64,000 nt of DNA from Gnetum montanum (GCA_015680685.1 MNCI01025327.1:284980-348979), one strand, 5' to 3'; counted from the first letter of the stretch, positions 21,010 to 33,470 are shown. Numbers and translations are program-made. The notes: generated by a model not told the origin, from the letters alone.

Positions 21010-22120
21010 GCTATGCATTCGGTGTGATCCTTTGCATCAAACGTAGTACGAATTGAGGTACAAGTGATTAATAGGATTTGCGAATTCATTTCCATCTACG
21101 TCGGCTAGTTTGAATGCCCCATTTTCATAGGCTTTCATGACTATAAAAGGGCCTTCCCAGTTGGCTGAGAATTTTCTCACTAGCTCATGAATGGCCTTGA
21201 GGACTAAGCCCCCCTTTTTAATCGGTCATTGATGTAAGTTGCAGTCGTGCTTTTGCTGCTATTTATCCTGGTATTATTCGATGTGACTAAGTGTTTGGGC
21301 ACGCTCCTCCTCTACAAAGTCAAGATTAATGATTCTTAACTTGTTATTTTGAGCCTCATATACAATGTTCAAGAAGATCATCCAAAGTGATGGAACCTGT
21401 AATTATAGAGTTAACACCACTTTAAATCTATAAATGAGACTACATGGAGTCTTACTTGTAGCAGTTCTACATGTTGTACGATAAGCCCACAACACGTAGA
21501 GGATTTGCTCATGCCATCGCCTCTTGCTACTACTGAGCATCTTTTTCAATAGGTTGATGATGCCTTTGTTTGTTGCCTCTACCTGACCATTTGCCCATGG
21601 GTAGTATGGTGATGAAAAAGAGTGTTTGATGCCAAGGTTGTCGCAAAAGGTTTTAGATTTCACGCTACTAAATTGTGGCCCATTGTCCATTACAATAGTC
21701 ATGGGAAGACAAAACCTTGTTACTATGTTGTCTAGAATAAAGTGGCAAACCTATTGAGATGTAGTCTTTCCTAGGGGAATAGCCTCTACCGACTTTGTAA
21801 AGTTTTTGGTTGCGGTGATAATGAAGCTATGTCCTACAGAAGACTTAGGCGTGATAGGTCCTATGATATCTAGTTCTCAATGTTGGAATGGCCATGTAAT
21901 TTACGTAGTATGTAATTCGGTTGGTGATACCTGTATGAGATTTGCATGGTGTTGACATACATTGCATGTTCTAACCTTGGCAAGGTAATCACGTTTGATG
22001 CAAGGCCAGTAGTACCCTAAACGTCTGATTTTTGTCGCCATAGCCCTAGGGGCTATGTGTCCCCCACATAGTCCCTCATGGACTTGGTTAACAATATTTA
22101 TTGCTTATTCCCCACTAATG
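21010..22120 (-). pseudogene. B1 integrase
   Basis: On the minus strand a zinc-binding part (GGHIAPRAMATKIRRLGYYWP ... CNVCQ) is followed by the catalytic core with D in ELDIIGPI, D in IVMDNGPQFSS and E in NGQVEATNK. The C-terminal part is KKGGLVLKA, NWEGPFIVMKAYENGAFKL, ending near 21030 (HLYLNSYYV). Several stops break it, but 21702-21403 is open. The homologous A frame helps place its stops as Gln-to-stop changes. It inactivates as DNA integrase only through nonsense and frame changes. Confidence 0.85.
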
Positions 22121-23071
22121 TAGGGTAGCAATATCCCATCAAAGGAGTGTTTTCATAAGGTGTTATCTACTATGAGGACATATTGTCATGCTCGCTTTCA
22201 TATTGCATCCTTTTGAGTAGATGTCAAGCTGTGCGGGGCCTCGCCATGTTGGAGGTATACTTTAATGTTGGCGTACCACTCTTGTGTATCTGTTGCAAGT
22301 ACGGATGCAATGTATGCCACTTGAGTAATAGGATTTGTACATTCTATTATCGAAGCGAGCAAGGTAGCAAACAGGTGTGATGGCACATTCAATGTTAATG
22401 TGGCTAGCACATCAGCTATAATGTTCTCGTTACAAGGCACATGTTGAATGTCTAACGTTGTGAATTTCTTTAGTATACTCTTGGCTAGATCGCAATAAGG
22501 TTGCAAATGTGAAGCCTTGCAAGCATAAAATTTGGTGATCTAGTTAATAACCAGTTGCGAGTCACCTTAGATTGTCAAATGTTGGATCCTCAGCTAAAAG
22601 GCCCCTAAGGAGTCCTTCATACTCAGCTATGTTGTTCATGCAAAGGAATGTAAAACGATACATGAAGGTTCAAATTTCCCTGGAGGAAAATGTAAGAACA
22701 GCAGTGGCGCTACCACCTCGTGTGGTTGAGGCACCGTCGAAATGTAAACTAGCCTCAAAGTCCATTGGCATAGGACTTATGTTGTTGACTTGCTTATCTG
22801 GAAACTTAGGCTCTATTATTGCTTGGTCGTTAATGGGTGAAGTTGTAAGCTATGTGGCTATTGCTTGACCCTTCATAGATGTTTGTGCCACATAATGTAA
22901 ATTGAATTCCGCCATTATGGCTTTCCATCGGGCTATTCTACTACACTCGTATAAGTTGGTTGTGATAGCCCGAAGTATGTTGCTTTTGCATATGATGTTA
23001 ACTTTATTGAGAAATTGGTAATGTCTCCATTTTTTAAGTTCAAACACTAGGGTAAGACAATTTCTCTCCAC
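22121..23071 (-). pseudogene. B1 RNase H and archaeal-type RNase H
   Basis: The minus-strand frame 23071-22850 gives the end of gypsy RNase H (ERNCLTLVFELKKWRHY, FNLHYVAQTSMKGQAIA). The stretch 22868-22507 is degraded but retains FDGA-, NNIAEYEGLL- and GDSQLV-like pieces. 22506-22198 gives the C-terminal helix region (QPYCDLAKSIL, NENIIADVLATL). The order and the second RNase H match A. Confidence 0.8.
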
Positions 23072-24581
23072 TCTGTGTACTTTTCCTCGTAAGCTATCAA
23101 CGCATGGCTTAGGTAGTAGACTGGGATTTCAGACCCGTCATCTCTCTTCTGACATAGCAGTGTGACAATGGATGTGTTCAAGGTGGCAAGGTAGATGTAG
23201 AAAGGCTTATCCCTATATGGTGGGTAAACAGTTGAAAGATGTAAAAGCTCTTTATTTAGGTTATCAAAGGATTCTTGACATTGATCTGTCCACTCAAAGT
23301 TGACCCCCTTCTTAAGTAGGTATTGCATGGGGTGTAGTTTGTCTGTCAACCTCATGATAAACCTTCTGATAAATTGTAATCTGCCTTGCAACCCATGCAA
23401 CTCTTTAAGATTTGTAGGCGGTTCTAGTTTGACAATGGCCCTCACCTTATCGGGATCCACTCGTATCCCTGTTTCCGACACTACAAAACCAGGCATGCAT
23501 TTGGTTTTAACCCCAAAAACACTTTTCCTAGGGTTGAGGCACAGGTTGTGCTTATGACAACGTTGGAGAACTATATTTAGATTGTTGGGATGATTAGTAG
23601 CTTCCTTAGACTTGACTGCTATGTCATCAAAGTAGTCATTTAGCCTTGCTAAGAGGTAATCACTAAAGATATATGGCATCACTTGTTGATACGTTGCTCT
23701 AGCATTTTTTAGCCCAAAGGGCATCATTGTGTAATAAAACATCCCCAAGAGGTCATAAAAGTAGTTGCCAACTAGTGCTCTGGGTTTATACGGATATGGT
23801 TCTAGCCCGAGAACCCATCCATGAAGGACAGTAAGGCATCACCAGCCATAGTGTCAATAAGTTGATCAATACTTGGTAATGGGAAATCATCCTTAATCAT
23901 TCCTTTTTTTAGGTCTTGAAAGTCTATGCAAATTCATATGCCTCCCATTTTCTTAGAAAGTACAATGATGTTTGATACCCATTCCAAGTAATCGACCACC
24001 TGAATGAAACTAGCTTGATAGAGCTTGGTGATTTCATCGCGTACAGCTAGTGTAATCTCTGGTTTGATTTTCTGAGCCTTTTTCTTGACTACCTTGACAT
24101 GCAGATCTAGGATAATGTTGTGTTGTATGAGCCATGGGTCCAGGCCCAGCATGTCTTCATATGACCACACAAACACTTTAGCATTATTATTAAGAACTTG
24201 TGAAACGTTTTGTTGCACCTGTGGATCTAGTAGGGAGCTAACTTTTAAGATTTTCGTCTCACCTCTAGACGTAGTTATAGGGATTTCAATAAGAGGGTCC
24301 TCAATCACATCCCTGGCCTCTAAGTCTAGGGCCTAAACTAGGTGTTCAAGCTAGTCCATGGGTGTTTCTAAGGATTCTACGTAAGTGTCACAACAAGATG
24401 ATTCAAAGTCTACCAACTCTAAATTCAAGCATCCTATAAATCTACCGTGGGGCCCCATCAAGGGTTTCACTGTTTGTTTATTTTTGTTGCGTTGATGAAA
24501 GACACAGAGGAAGAAGTTGCCCATTATGTTAGTCATTTGTGAATGGGTAGCCAAGATGAAATGGCCATGGTGACACCTCAC
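23047..24581 (-). pseudogene. B1 reverse transcriptase with upstream segment
   Basis: On the minus strand, 24308-23934 gives the pre-RT and finger region (DPWLIQHNIILD, ITKLYQASF, VDYLEWVSNIIV). 23934-23749, with stops, gives SFMDGFSG and IRINP. 23748-23047 gives the palm and thumb: FYYTMMPFGLKNARATYQ, the catalytic motif as YFDDIAV (YVDD is usual; both Asp kept), RDKPFYIYLA and VPVYYLSHAL at the RNase H start. This is the fullest Tat-like RT in the window and shows what A has lost. 24581-24351 is further upstream polyprotein without a recognised domain. Confidence 0.85.
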
Positions 24582-25080
24582 ACTGTGGAGGAAGCATATT
24601 AGTTTGTGTTAAAAGGCGGAGGAAAAGTTGCAGAGAAAAGCAAAACAGTCCCGGCTTAGGAGAGGCAGCCAAGGAAGAAGTGGGAAAAACATCCATCATG
24701 GATCTACAGTTACCATTAGGGGAAGGTGGGAAGTCCTACAGGAAGATAGATTTCTATGCACACTATGGGAGAGGAGCGTATGGAACTCACTGTGAAAGAG
24801 TCAATGAACATGCTGAACAAGGTGGGGGATAGTTTCCTAGATCTTGCTACAACTACAGTGAAATCATGCTTATGTCAGTGAACTATCTGCAAAGAAATTG
24901 GATAGAAACATACCAGACTACCAACATCATGAACCAACAAAGGAAGTTACAAACTGTTCTAGTGTGAAAACACCAATGGAGGCTTAATCAAAAGCTAATG
25001 TTGTTGTCTAGATCCACTTGCAAATGATGTTGAAGCCAATGACCTTGCAAATAACCAAGGAGTCGGAACTAGATGAAATA
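24575..25080 (+). pseudogene. Ty3/gypsy gag scrap
   Basis: Plus-strand translation in two frames gives TVEEAYxFVLKAEEKLQRKA followed by SRLRRGSQGRSG. This is the helix-plus-basic segment before the zinc knuckle in chromovirus-type gag. A one-base shift and a stop interrupt it, and nothing recognisable follows beyond about 25080. Confidence 0.5.
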
Positions 25081-25179
25081 AGGAGCCTACTAAAATTTTG
25101 GGTTCACTATAATGATAATTTTGTTCAAACCACTATTGATGATGTTGGACTTGGTGTAGTAGAATACTTAGAGTGCATA

Positions 25180-26603
25180 TATTCTTGATTCTCATTCTTG
25201 CCAAAATTTATCAAGTTTTTATTTCTGGACATTGATAATAAAAAATTCAGATCTCTCAAAAGGTAATGAATTAAACTTTAAATGACCCACCATTGGAAGC
25301 TTATGAAAATGTTTACAATCTCAAAAAAAATAGAGATCAAACTAGTTTTTCAAAATTTAAGTTGTAGGCTGATCTTTTTGCACTGCTCAGATTTCTTCTG
25401 TTTGAGATAGGTGGGATTAAAACTAAGATAAACTAATTTTCCCAAATGTTCTATGCAATTTTCTTTATTCTGACTTGTAGGAAATTCAATGGGCTTTCCA
25501 AAAATATGCATCAAATACTTCAGATCATCATAATTAGAGAGAAATCATTAAATCAATTTAGGTGTTTTGAATAGACCTTGGAGGAATTTCATTAAGCACT
25601 TTGTACGCATGTAAGAACTTCAAAAACCTTCTCTAAATCTTAATTCATTGTGCTCAGATCTACTCCATATGACTTCTAAACATCAAATGCTTAGCTAGAA
25701 TTAACATTGGAGGCCAAATTGAACATAAAATTTTATGATTACATGACAAGATAAAGAGGGCTTTCACATGAACAGAAATACCCTTCATTCTACAACATAA
25801 ATTCTAATATATATTTCCTCAAATTGCTGCAAAAAACCTCCACATATTTCAGATTTACTTGGTGGAAGAAAAAACATAATAAAACTCATGAATTAAGGGG
25901 CTCCTAAAGCCTTCGAACTTGATATGACATTTCTACAAACATTTTCTTCAAAATCATTCATGATCATGATTGAGGCAATAACCATTAGATATAAACATGA
26001 AATTAAAACTAAAATTTAGTGTCTCTTTGATGTATGAGCGGGCCTCCTTCTTGAATCACTTGTGAGAAATTGTGTGAGGGAGGGTTTGTGAGAATTGTGC
26101 GAAAACTTGTGAGAATGAAGAATCATTGTGAGAAAATTATGAGAAGAAACGTTTGTGAGAATTGGCACTTGAAAATTCATGGTGGGAGAGCTTAATTGTG
26201 AGAATTTTTGGTTGTGAGAATGTGAGAAAATTGGAGTACCTAAACTAAGAAATTGGCAGCAACTCAAATGGATAAAAGATGGAGCAAAAGAGAAGAAAGA
26301 AAAGCTTCACTTCATTCATCTTGAATTGCCCATTGCTCCATTGTTTTACAATGAGGCTCATGACCTCCTTTTATAGCTTGAGGAGTGGAGATGTCTTGCA
26401 ACTCTTCTTCATGTAGGATAAACGTTTCTTGTATTTCTATTTTGTTCTATGCATAAACTAAGCTTTTCTAATGTCTTCTACTTATTTTTCTTGGCTTTTT
26501 TCAGCCTTCTTCGAATACATAAAACTGTTAACATCTACATGACTTCAAACATGAAAGATAAACAAAAACAAAGTTTGTGCATTGTCCAAAAATTATGATG
26601 CCC
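25180..26603 (-). repeat. F lower LTR-like region
   Basis: AT-rich, no coding content. At 26040-26240 GTGAGAA occurs about ten times in loose tandem. A TATAAAAGG box is at 26375-26367 on the minus strand. It is bounded above by the purine tract; the lower bound is not defined. Confidence 0.45.
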
Positions 26604-27783
26604 CTCCTTCAATGATAAGGCTTTGGCCTTGGATTGATGCTTATTGAATTGAGGATGGTGCTCATTCTTGATGTCTTTTTATCTTGAATTTTCTTTGGCA
26701 CCTTGTTGATCTTCTTATTCTTCTCAAATTGTAAGAAAAAGGTGTAGCACCCTTTGAAACTTTTGTGCCTTGATGAAGTCGTTGGGAACTTTCTTGAACT
26801 TGAGACTTGATGTTGGATTAAATTTGCTCTCCCTTGACTTCTTCAATTTTGGTGCCTTTGATTCTTGATTTGAGGCTATGAAAATTAAAAGTTCTTTGAG
26901 GCTTGATTCTTTACATTTCTTTCTTGATCTTGAGGCTCCTTCTTTGATTTTACAGATTTAATTAAGTGTTCTTGTTTGGCCCATACATCCTTGGCTTGAT
27001 GTTCTTCATTGTGATTCTTCCTTTGTTTGTGAGAATTTTTGTGAGAAATTGGTGGCTATGTTTGGGCCATTCTATGCCTCTTTTGAGCTTACAACTTGGG
27101 CTTCTATGAGCCAGTACAACTTGCCATTTAGGCTTGAGAAATTAATGGCCACATGACATACAATTTCAGAGCCATTTTCAAACTGTGGCTTATGATTGTA
27201 GGCTTTTACAAGATACACATACTGCCTAGGGTAGTCCTTGGGTTGCCAATCTTCACTTCTTCTTTTGACTTTTAATTATATGTTTTTTCAGGACATAATA
27301 GCCTCCTCCTTGGGGGCCATTTTTTTGGCTTCAACTTACATGTCACTTGGCTTATAAATAACAGTGCCACTTAGGCTACAAACATTGTGAGAAATTGTGT
27401 GAAATGTCCTCTTTGAGCACCTATTGAGGACTTGACATAGGGGCATTTGGGTCCATCCTTTGCCATCTTTTTTCATGGCTTACAATAATGAATACAACCA
27501 ATGACTCTGGGCTTCACAACAAGACATCAATTACAAACATTGAGGGGAATGTGAAAAATGAGAAATAACTACTTCTTCAAAGTAATATGCGCCAAACATT
27601 TACAATTACATTAGCCTTGTACAAATGTTTAAAACATGCCCCAAGAAATTGACAAAAACAATTATGCCTCATACAACTATGTTTCAAACATCATGAAATT
27701 AATGTCTCTTCAAATTCTTCAATAACAACATTATGCCTCTTCAAATTTATCACAAAAATGAAATAAAATAAAATAAAATCATA
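26604..27783 (-). other. F interior, non-coding
   Basis: No gag or pol motif on either strand. The plus strand has many CTTGA and CTTGGCTT words, giving a low-complexity look. The stretch ends at the primer site 27784-27797. Confidence 0.5.
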
Positions 27784-27797
27784 GAGCTCCGATACCA
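27784..27797 (-). other. F primer-binding site (initiator tRNA-Met type)
   Basis: The minus strand reads TGGTATCGGAGCTC; the plant consensus is TGGTATCAGAGC. One base separates it from the LTR end (plus strand TGTTGGCGATC at 27799). Confidence 0.7.
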
Positions 27798-27798
27798 C

Positions 27799-29300
27799 TG
27801 TTGGCGATCAATAGTAGAAGATTCAACCAAATCAAAATCAAAATGCCCAAAATTCAAACCCTAATGGTAAGAAACAACTTACAGATTTTACTATATCATT
27901 GGACGTTGCTTGGCACAATTGGATTTGAAATCTTGCTTTTTCTTATCGATCTCTATCGTTGGAGCAATATCTTAGCGAGGAGCTTTGTGGATTTTCCTGT
28001 AAACATATCAATGTAGATCATTGGGGGTGATATGGAGCAAGATGAACATCTCTATATCAATTGGAATTTGCTGGAGTGGCAGTTGACGATATGTTTGGCA
28101 CTTCAAATTCTCAAAGTATGAAGATATTGCTTCTTACCAGTAGAATCTATTTGGATCGATATCTTGAACAATGATATTGATTGGTATTGCTAGAATCTAT
28201 GACTAGCGATATCACCTGCAATTGAAAAATTAAACGTCCGAAACAAGCCTGATTCAAGGGCAAACAACATCAAATTTTCTTCAAACTTCAGCGACAATAT
28301 GTAGAGACATTAGAGACTATAAAAAATCTCCAAAAACAGACATGCAATGAAATTTAGTATGAGATTCAACATAAATTCTTGACTGAAACTTTATAGAACA
28401 TGTGAGAATCCTTGAGATAAATCAACACTTCATCCCTCTAAGGGCTTAGATCTGGAATCCAAATGTCCCAAACTATGTGACAAGACTATATCTATCAATC
28501 TTTAATGCCAAGTAGGCTTACAGCATTCAAGTGCCTTTGAAATTGTGAGAAAAGGTGAAGATTCTGAATAACCCCAACATAGCTCTCCAAAACCTTCATA
28601 AATCAACACAAAACATTGATTCAAATGACAGAATTATAGGTTTTCCAACATGCAAAGCTTCCTAGCGAAGGAATTGCTAAATCCTTGTTGGAATCATAAA
28701 TCCAAAACATCAAACACTTTTAATTGAATATCTAAACTTCTAACATTCATTGAGAAAACATGAAACCAATATATGAGAACCAAATGCTTGTGAAAATGTA
28801 AGATAAAAATTGAGAATTGTGAGAATAATTGAGCAAAACTGAGATTTAATTGGGAGAAATTTGTGAGAACATTGTGAGAATTGGATGAAAGAATTGTGAG
28901 GATCTCAAATTATTGTGAGAAATTCATGTTGTGAGATAGTGAGCAAGAAAAGAAAAATGTACATAAAAACTTAAGGAACTACCGACACACTTCTTCTTTT
29001 CTATTCACCTTCAGCTTGAAATAAAGTGCTCTCATCAAGTTTACAATGAAGGAGAGGACTCATTCTTATAGTTTTTGGGGATGCCTCATTTTGATGAGGA
29101 TTATATGTGAGATCATTGATCCATTACAAAATTGAAGTGTGCACATGCACTTACATGAAATAAAGCATAAACTTCAAACTTTGGAAATTAAAAACTAACT
29201 CCTAAGGACTCTTTATGACCGTTAACTTTTGAAAACTAAAAGCACTACATGACTCCAAATTAAACATAACATGAAATATAAAAATTGAAAGCAAATTTGA
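27799..29300 (-). repeat. F upper LTR-like region
   Basis: Begins TGTTGGCGATC on the plus strand. It contains the GTGAGAA-rich stretch (about 28790-28950) and the TATA-like TATAAGAAT (29070-29062, minus). The upper end, before the LINE, is approximate. No ORF. Confidence 0.5.
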
Positions 29301-29426
29301 TGGTCCACATGAGGACACATCTCACATGATCTACAATAGATAATGCTAACTCTGATAATTTAGTTTTTAAATATATGGTAGAGCAATTGTAGTTACCTGT
29401 TAAACCACATCCATAACCATACATGA

Positions 29427-32200
29427 GTGGTGGTTCGGGGTCTAGTGCAAGTGGCTTCAAACCATAGGTTGTTATTGTGCACGGTGGGGCCCCAGAACCA
29501 AGGAGGATCCTTGGTGTTTCGGTTCGAATGCTATTGGGTTCATAGACCTTGGCTATGGCTGATTGTGAAGGATATCTGGCAAGGTCACAATGGGATGTCT
29601 GAGCTCAAAGAATTTTTGAAGCAAGGATTAACGATGGTTAAACATAGCATTCGACAAATGTAGGTAGCTGATAAATATTCGTTTCGGGTGTGTTGGGGGG
29701 AGTTGCTCAAGCATTTGACAATGGTCCAGGTGAGGTAAGAACAAAGGGATTACTAGGGGGATGCTGAGGTAGAGGTACTTGCGAAGTTGCACACTTAGAG
29801 GTTGAGGAAGAGAACTATCGGTAGCAATGGAGTAGGAGGACCTGGATGAAGGAGACCACAACTCCCACTTCTTTTTTGCCATAGCGTGGTTGGCACGATA
29901 GTCCAAAAGTAGCCTCATGGTAAATGACTCCCTGGTGGAAGGGCCAAATTGGGTGGTAGGGGTACTATTGGATTTTTGGTCAGATATATGGCAGCATCAA
30001 CAGGTCTCGCCTCTCACCATTCAAATTGGAAAATTTCTAAATTTGGTTGACAGCAGATGGTTCTTAGCCTTGTTCGCACGGGTGGAATTAAGGTTGGCAT
30101 TCACTTCGATGAAAGGGGGTTGGACATGTGGTTGGTAGAGTTTTTCCAGGTGTTTAATGATCTCCTTGAGAATAATTTGTTTGATGCTTTTAATGCTATG
30201 TTGTGGTGGGGGGTAGTTAGATGGAAGATAAATTGTGCTTGGATAGTGTTTATTCCCAAGAAGGATAACCTGTCTTGTCCTACGGACTTTTGGCCTATTG
30301 GTGTCTACAACATGTTGCTTCGGCTTTTTTCGAAGTTGTTGGTGAATCGTCTATACCCGTTGATGCTGCACCTGGTGGGGATGTAGCATGCAGGTTTTTT
30401 TAAGGGTAGGCACATATAGAATCATATTATTCTGGTGCAGGATGTTGTTCACCCACTCTAGGTGAGTAAGTTTCCTAAGATGTGCTTGAAGTTGGGCATC
30501 TCTAAAGCCTATGATACGATTGCTTGGGAGGCTCTACAGGAGGTGATGCTTCACAAAGGTTTCCATCCACATTTTGCAAATTTGTGTGTTGACATTCAAA
30601 GGTTGGGGGCCTTTTCTTTGGATTTGGAGGGTAGGTTATGCGATTTTGAAACCACTAGGAGGGGGCTTCAACAAGGGGATCCTTTTTCTTCGTTCCTCTT
30701 CATTCTCGTGATGGATATGATGTGGACGTATTGTGAAACTGAGAGGGTGAGAGGTTTGGATGTCAATCGGATGCACTACATGGTGGAACATTATGTGGAT
30801 GTCACTATTCTATTATCACGGGCCATTGTGCCACAAGCACATGCGATCAATAAAGCCCTCCACCACATGGGGGAGGAAATCGGGCTTCAGGTCAATTAGG
30901 GTAAGTTGGTTGTTCGCTTGTTAAATATTGACATGGGGATCTGGGGAAGGATCATTTAAGTGCTTGGGATGCTACCTGGTTCGGCTGAAGAAAAGTACTT
31001 GGGGCTGCCGATGGTTGATTGGCATCATTGCAGAGTATGCAGGGTTTGCTATGACATTTATAGGAGTGGGTTTCCCATTGGATGAATAGATTTCTATCCT
31101 AGGCTAGAAGAGTGGTGTGGGCTTGGGTAGTGTTGTCATCCATAACATGTTTTGCAGCTAGTGTGGCATACCCATCGACAAGGATAATTGACCAAGTGGA
31201 TTGACTTATTTGAGAATTTATGTGCTTAGGGGGTAAGGGGGGGAATTGTCTCCATTTGGTGGCTTGGGACAAGGTGGCAAGACATAAAGATGTGGGAGGT
31301 CTGGGCATACTAAGATTTTGGGATGTTCTGGCGATGGTACATTAGGCCCTTTTGGGCAAGTTATTATCATAGGACTTGAATCTTGCATAGTGGATTATTT
31401 TCCTACAATGCAAGTACATTCCTTGGGAAGTGGGAGGGAATGTTTCAAAAATTTGGCAGGCAATTTGCAAGCATGTGAAAGCACTGATGATAGTGGAGTT
31501 GTTAAATGCCCCACCTAGGCAACTGATTTGGGATAGATTTCCCCCAACTGGGAAGTGGTGCCACATGTGGACAAGGCATTTGCTTAAAAAGATTAAAACC
31601 TTTCTTTGGTTATTATGGCATGATGCTCTTCCCGTACGTTGGGAACTGATACAATATGGCATGCAAATTGAGGACGCATGTCCTCTCTTCATGGTGGGGG
31701 TGGAAACGACCATGCACTTTGCCCAAGAATGCATTTTAACTAAGTAGGTGTGGAGAGTGGCCAACTTGTTGGTTGGAATGTAGCTTACTAGGGAGTCTTT
31801 GAACATTGCTATCCTATGGAGATTTTGACGTGTGTGCAATTTTTGGGTGTTTAGGGGGCAGTCATTGCTGCTACTAGGGTAAATTGCTGCAGAGGGTTTG
31901 TGCTTGTGGAGGGAAGCTTTGTTTGCAATGGGGGTGACATCGATCATTGAGCCCTTGTGTGACAAATTCTAAAGGAACGGGGTGCTGTGGTGTCAAGTGA
32001 TGTAGGCTGGGTGGGCTGAGGTGCTCCCTTGGTTGCAGGGGGACCCCAAGTTGGAGGATGGACCATTTTTCACCAACTGGGTGGGGGATTGGACAATTTT
32101 TCACTACACTTGCATCAAACTCACGAAGGGCATCATTGCACAGCTGCTTCAACTATTGGTGGTAGGGGAGAAGGTCCCTTTGCATAGCTAGGGGCAACAA
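29427..32200 (+). pseudogene. Degenerate L1-like LINE (RT and zinc-binding region)
   Basis: Plus-strand fragments in L1 order. About 29500-29600: FRFECYWVHRPW and KDIW, the linker after the endonuclease. About 30240-30370: IVFIPKKDN, then LLRLFSKLLVNRL. 30462-30899: GISKAYDTIAWEAL (DxSKAYD is usual), GLQQGDPFSSFLFILVMD, and EHYVDVTILL where FADDT is expected. 31430-31747: the RT zinc-binding domain, KIKTFLWLLWHDALPVRWEL ... CPLFMVGVETTMHFAQEC. The catalytic YxDD-type pair is damaged (VDV) and stops are frequent. The endonuclease domain and poly-A end are not recognised, so this is a 5'-truncated dead copy. Confidence 0.85.
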
Positions 32201-32539
32201 GACGCTAGAGATTTCTTCCCTAGGGTTGGCCCCAAGACAGGAAGTGGGAAAGTGCCAAAGTAGGCCTTAGAGCCATTGTGGTAGGAGGTAGTGGTCATGG
32301 TGGAGCACTTCTTTGTGCAATCTGGAAATGCTTGAAAATTGGTGGGGGTCCACTTTACCCTGATGAGCTGCCTACGTCGAGGTTGTAGGGCTAATCTGCC
32401 TTGGTTCTTTCTAGCTGTGCTATAGAGGTAGCAGTGTGGATGCAACTCAAGGCTCATTTTGACTCTTTGGAGGGCTGCAGGGGGTGGTGCTCACTTAGAG
32501 TAGGTGGGGCTATCTCTCCATGTGATTTATGGTTGATGG

Positions 32540-32700
32540 TTGCACTAGGGAGTGGGGAGCTAAATATAGGAGGAGGGGGTGTTGGGGGAGGAGGCAAAGG
32601 AGGTGCATGGGGAGGAACCAGGGGGTTGCATTTGGGGGTGAGGTGCTTGGGGATTGCAACCTTACCCCCAAGCACCTCATCCCCAAATGCACCAAATTTT
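32540..32700. repeat. G-rich tract with a 25-bp inverted repeat
   Basis: 32560-32625 has repeated GGAGG/GGGGG runs. Arms at 32628-32652 and 32666-32690 are reverse complements over 24 of 25 positions, with a 13-nt loop. Both arms contain GAGGTGCTTGGGG. The open frames on both strands here are compositional. Confidence 0.7.
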
Positions 32701-32712
32701 GAACTCCTTTAG

Positions 32713-32855
32713 ATACTTTAGTCTTCACTTTTAAAAATAACTACAATTGCAATAACTGTGTCAAGAAGAAATTGCTAGGTGGAATTATTGGATACTTGGG
32801 TCTTCACTTTACAAATAACTACATATGGGATAATTGTGTCAAGGAGAGACTGAGG
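32713..32855 (+). repeat. Imperfect 70-bp tandem pair
   Basis: TTAGATACTTTAGTCTTCACTT...AATAACTAC...AACTGTGTCAAG at 32713 is echoed by TTGGATACTTGGGTCTTCACTT...AATAACTAC...AATTGTGTCAAG at about 32787. Non-coding. Confidence 0.6.
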
Positions 32856-33470
32856 TGAAATTAAAGATCTTTATGCAATTAAAAACAAATACAATTATTT
32901 AGGAATTTGGGCATTGAAAGTCAAGAAAGAAAATCTTTCAGGCTGTCACTTAGCCTCTGTTGTATGTATGTGCTGCATGGGAACCAAGTCCCCAACTAGG
33001 TCTTAGTGCAAAAAAATTGACAATGTTGAAATGGTACCCATATATATATGCTTGATATGTTGAACATGAAGAATTAAAGGCCACATCATATGTTACTTAT
33101 GGAATTCAACCTGTTACCTATAGAAGCAGAAGTTCTACCCAAAATCTATTAGAAACAAAGCACTTCAAATTCTCCAAAGTTGGTATTTTCAGGGGATGCA
33201 ATGGCTGATAATTTGAAATATATTCTTAAAATAAGCAATATGTTCTATTGAAGATTTGGTCAAATGTGGAAGGAAGTAATTTTATTTAAAGTACATTAAA
33301 GGTAATCAATGAGATTTAAAAGTTTACTATCTTACTGTTGGTATTCCATTGAGACTTCACAGCCTTAGCAACAAATTTCATATATGTTCAGGCTTAGAAT
33401 TGAAAGTGGAAGATGGATTCACCTACCTAGAGAAGAGTGCACATGAAGGTTATGTGGGATAGAAGCTATT
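32856..33470. other. Non-coding, nothing recognised
   Basis: AT-rich sequence between the tandem pair and the left duplication copy. No ORF, repeat or RNA gene is seen. Confidence 0.4.

Larger units (their letters stand above)
18786..24585 (-). mobile_element. B1: minus-strand Tat-like Ty3/gypsy element, incomplete
   Basis: Reading right to left: pre-RT and RT (24581-23100), RNase H domains (about 23100-22200), integrase (22120-21010), a TAAACT array, a non-coding 3' region, polypurine tract and the start of a 3' LTR. It shares LTR start (TGAAACACCA), tract and pol sequence with A but lacks gag and protease. Its upstream end meets an unrelated gag scrap near 24585. Its LTR is cut by O1 at 18786. 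B2 (52677-55450) is a close relative. Confidence 0.85.
25180..29300 (-). mobile_element. F: non-coding minus-strand LTR element (TRIM/LARD-like)
   Basis: On the minus strand TGGTATCGGAGCTC (27797-27784), a near match to the initiator-Met tRNA primer site TGGTATCAGAGC, lies one base from a TG...CA-type end at 27799. A purine tract (GAAGGAGGGGCAT) lies near 26617-26604. The two flanks, 25180-26603 and 27799-29300, share order rather than strong identity: GTGAGAA-rich stretches, a TATA-like box on the minus strand (26375-26367 and 29070-29062), then TACATGACTYCAAA. The 1.2-kb interior has no ORF. Outer ends are approximate, and an unusually old pair of LTRs is inferred. Confidence 0.55.

Noticed and set aside
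31342-32457. Minus-strand ORFs opposite the LINE
   Set aside because: They overlap the recognisable LINE RT and zinc-binding reading on the plus strand and carry no motifs.
32401-32728. Gly/Pro-rich ORFs on both strands
   Set aside because: Produced by the G-rich tract and the inverted repeat.
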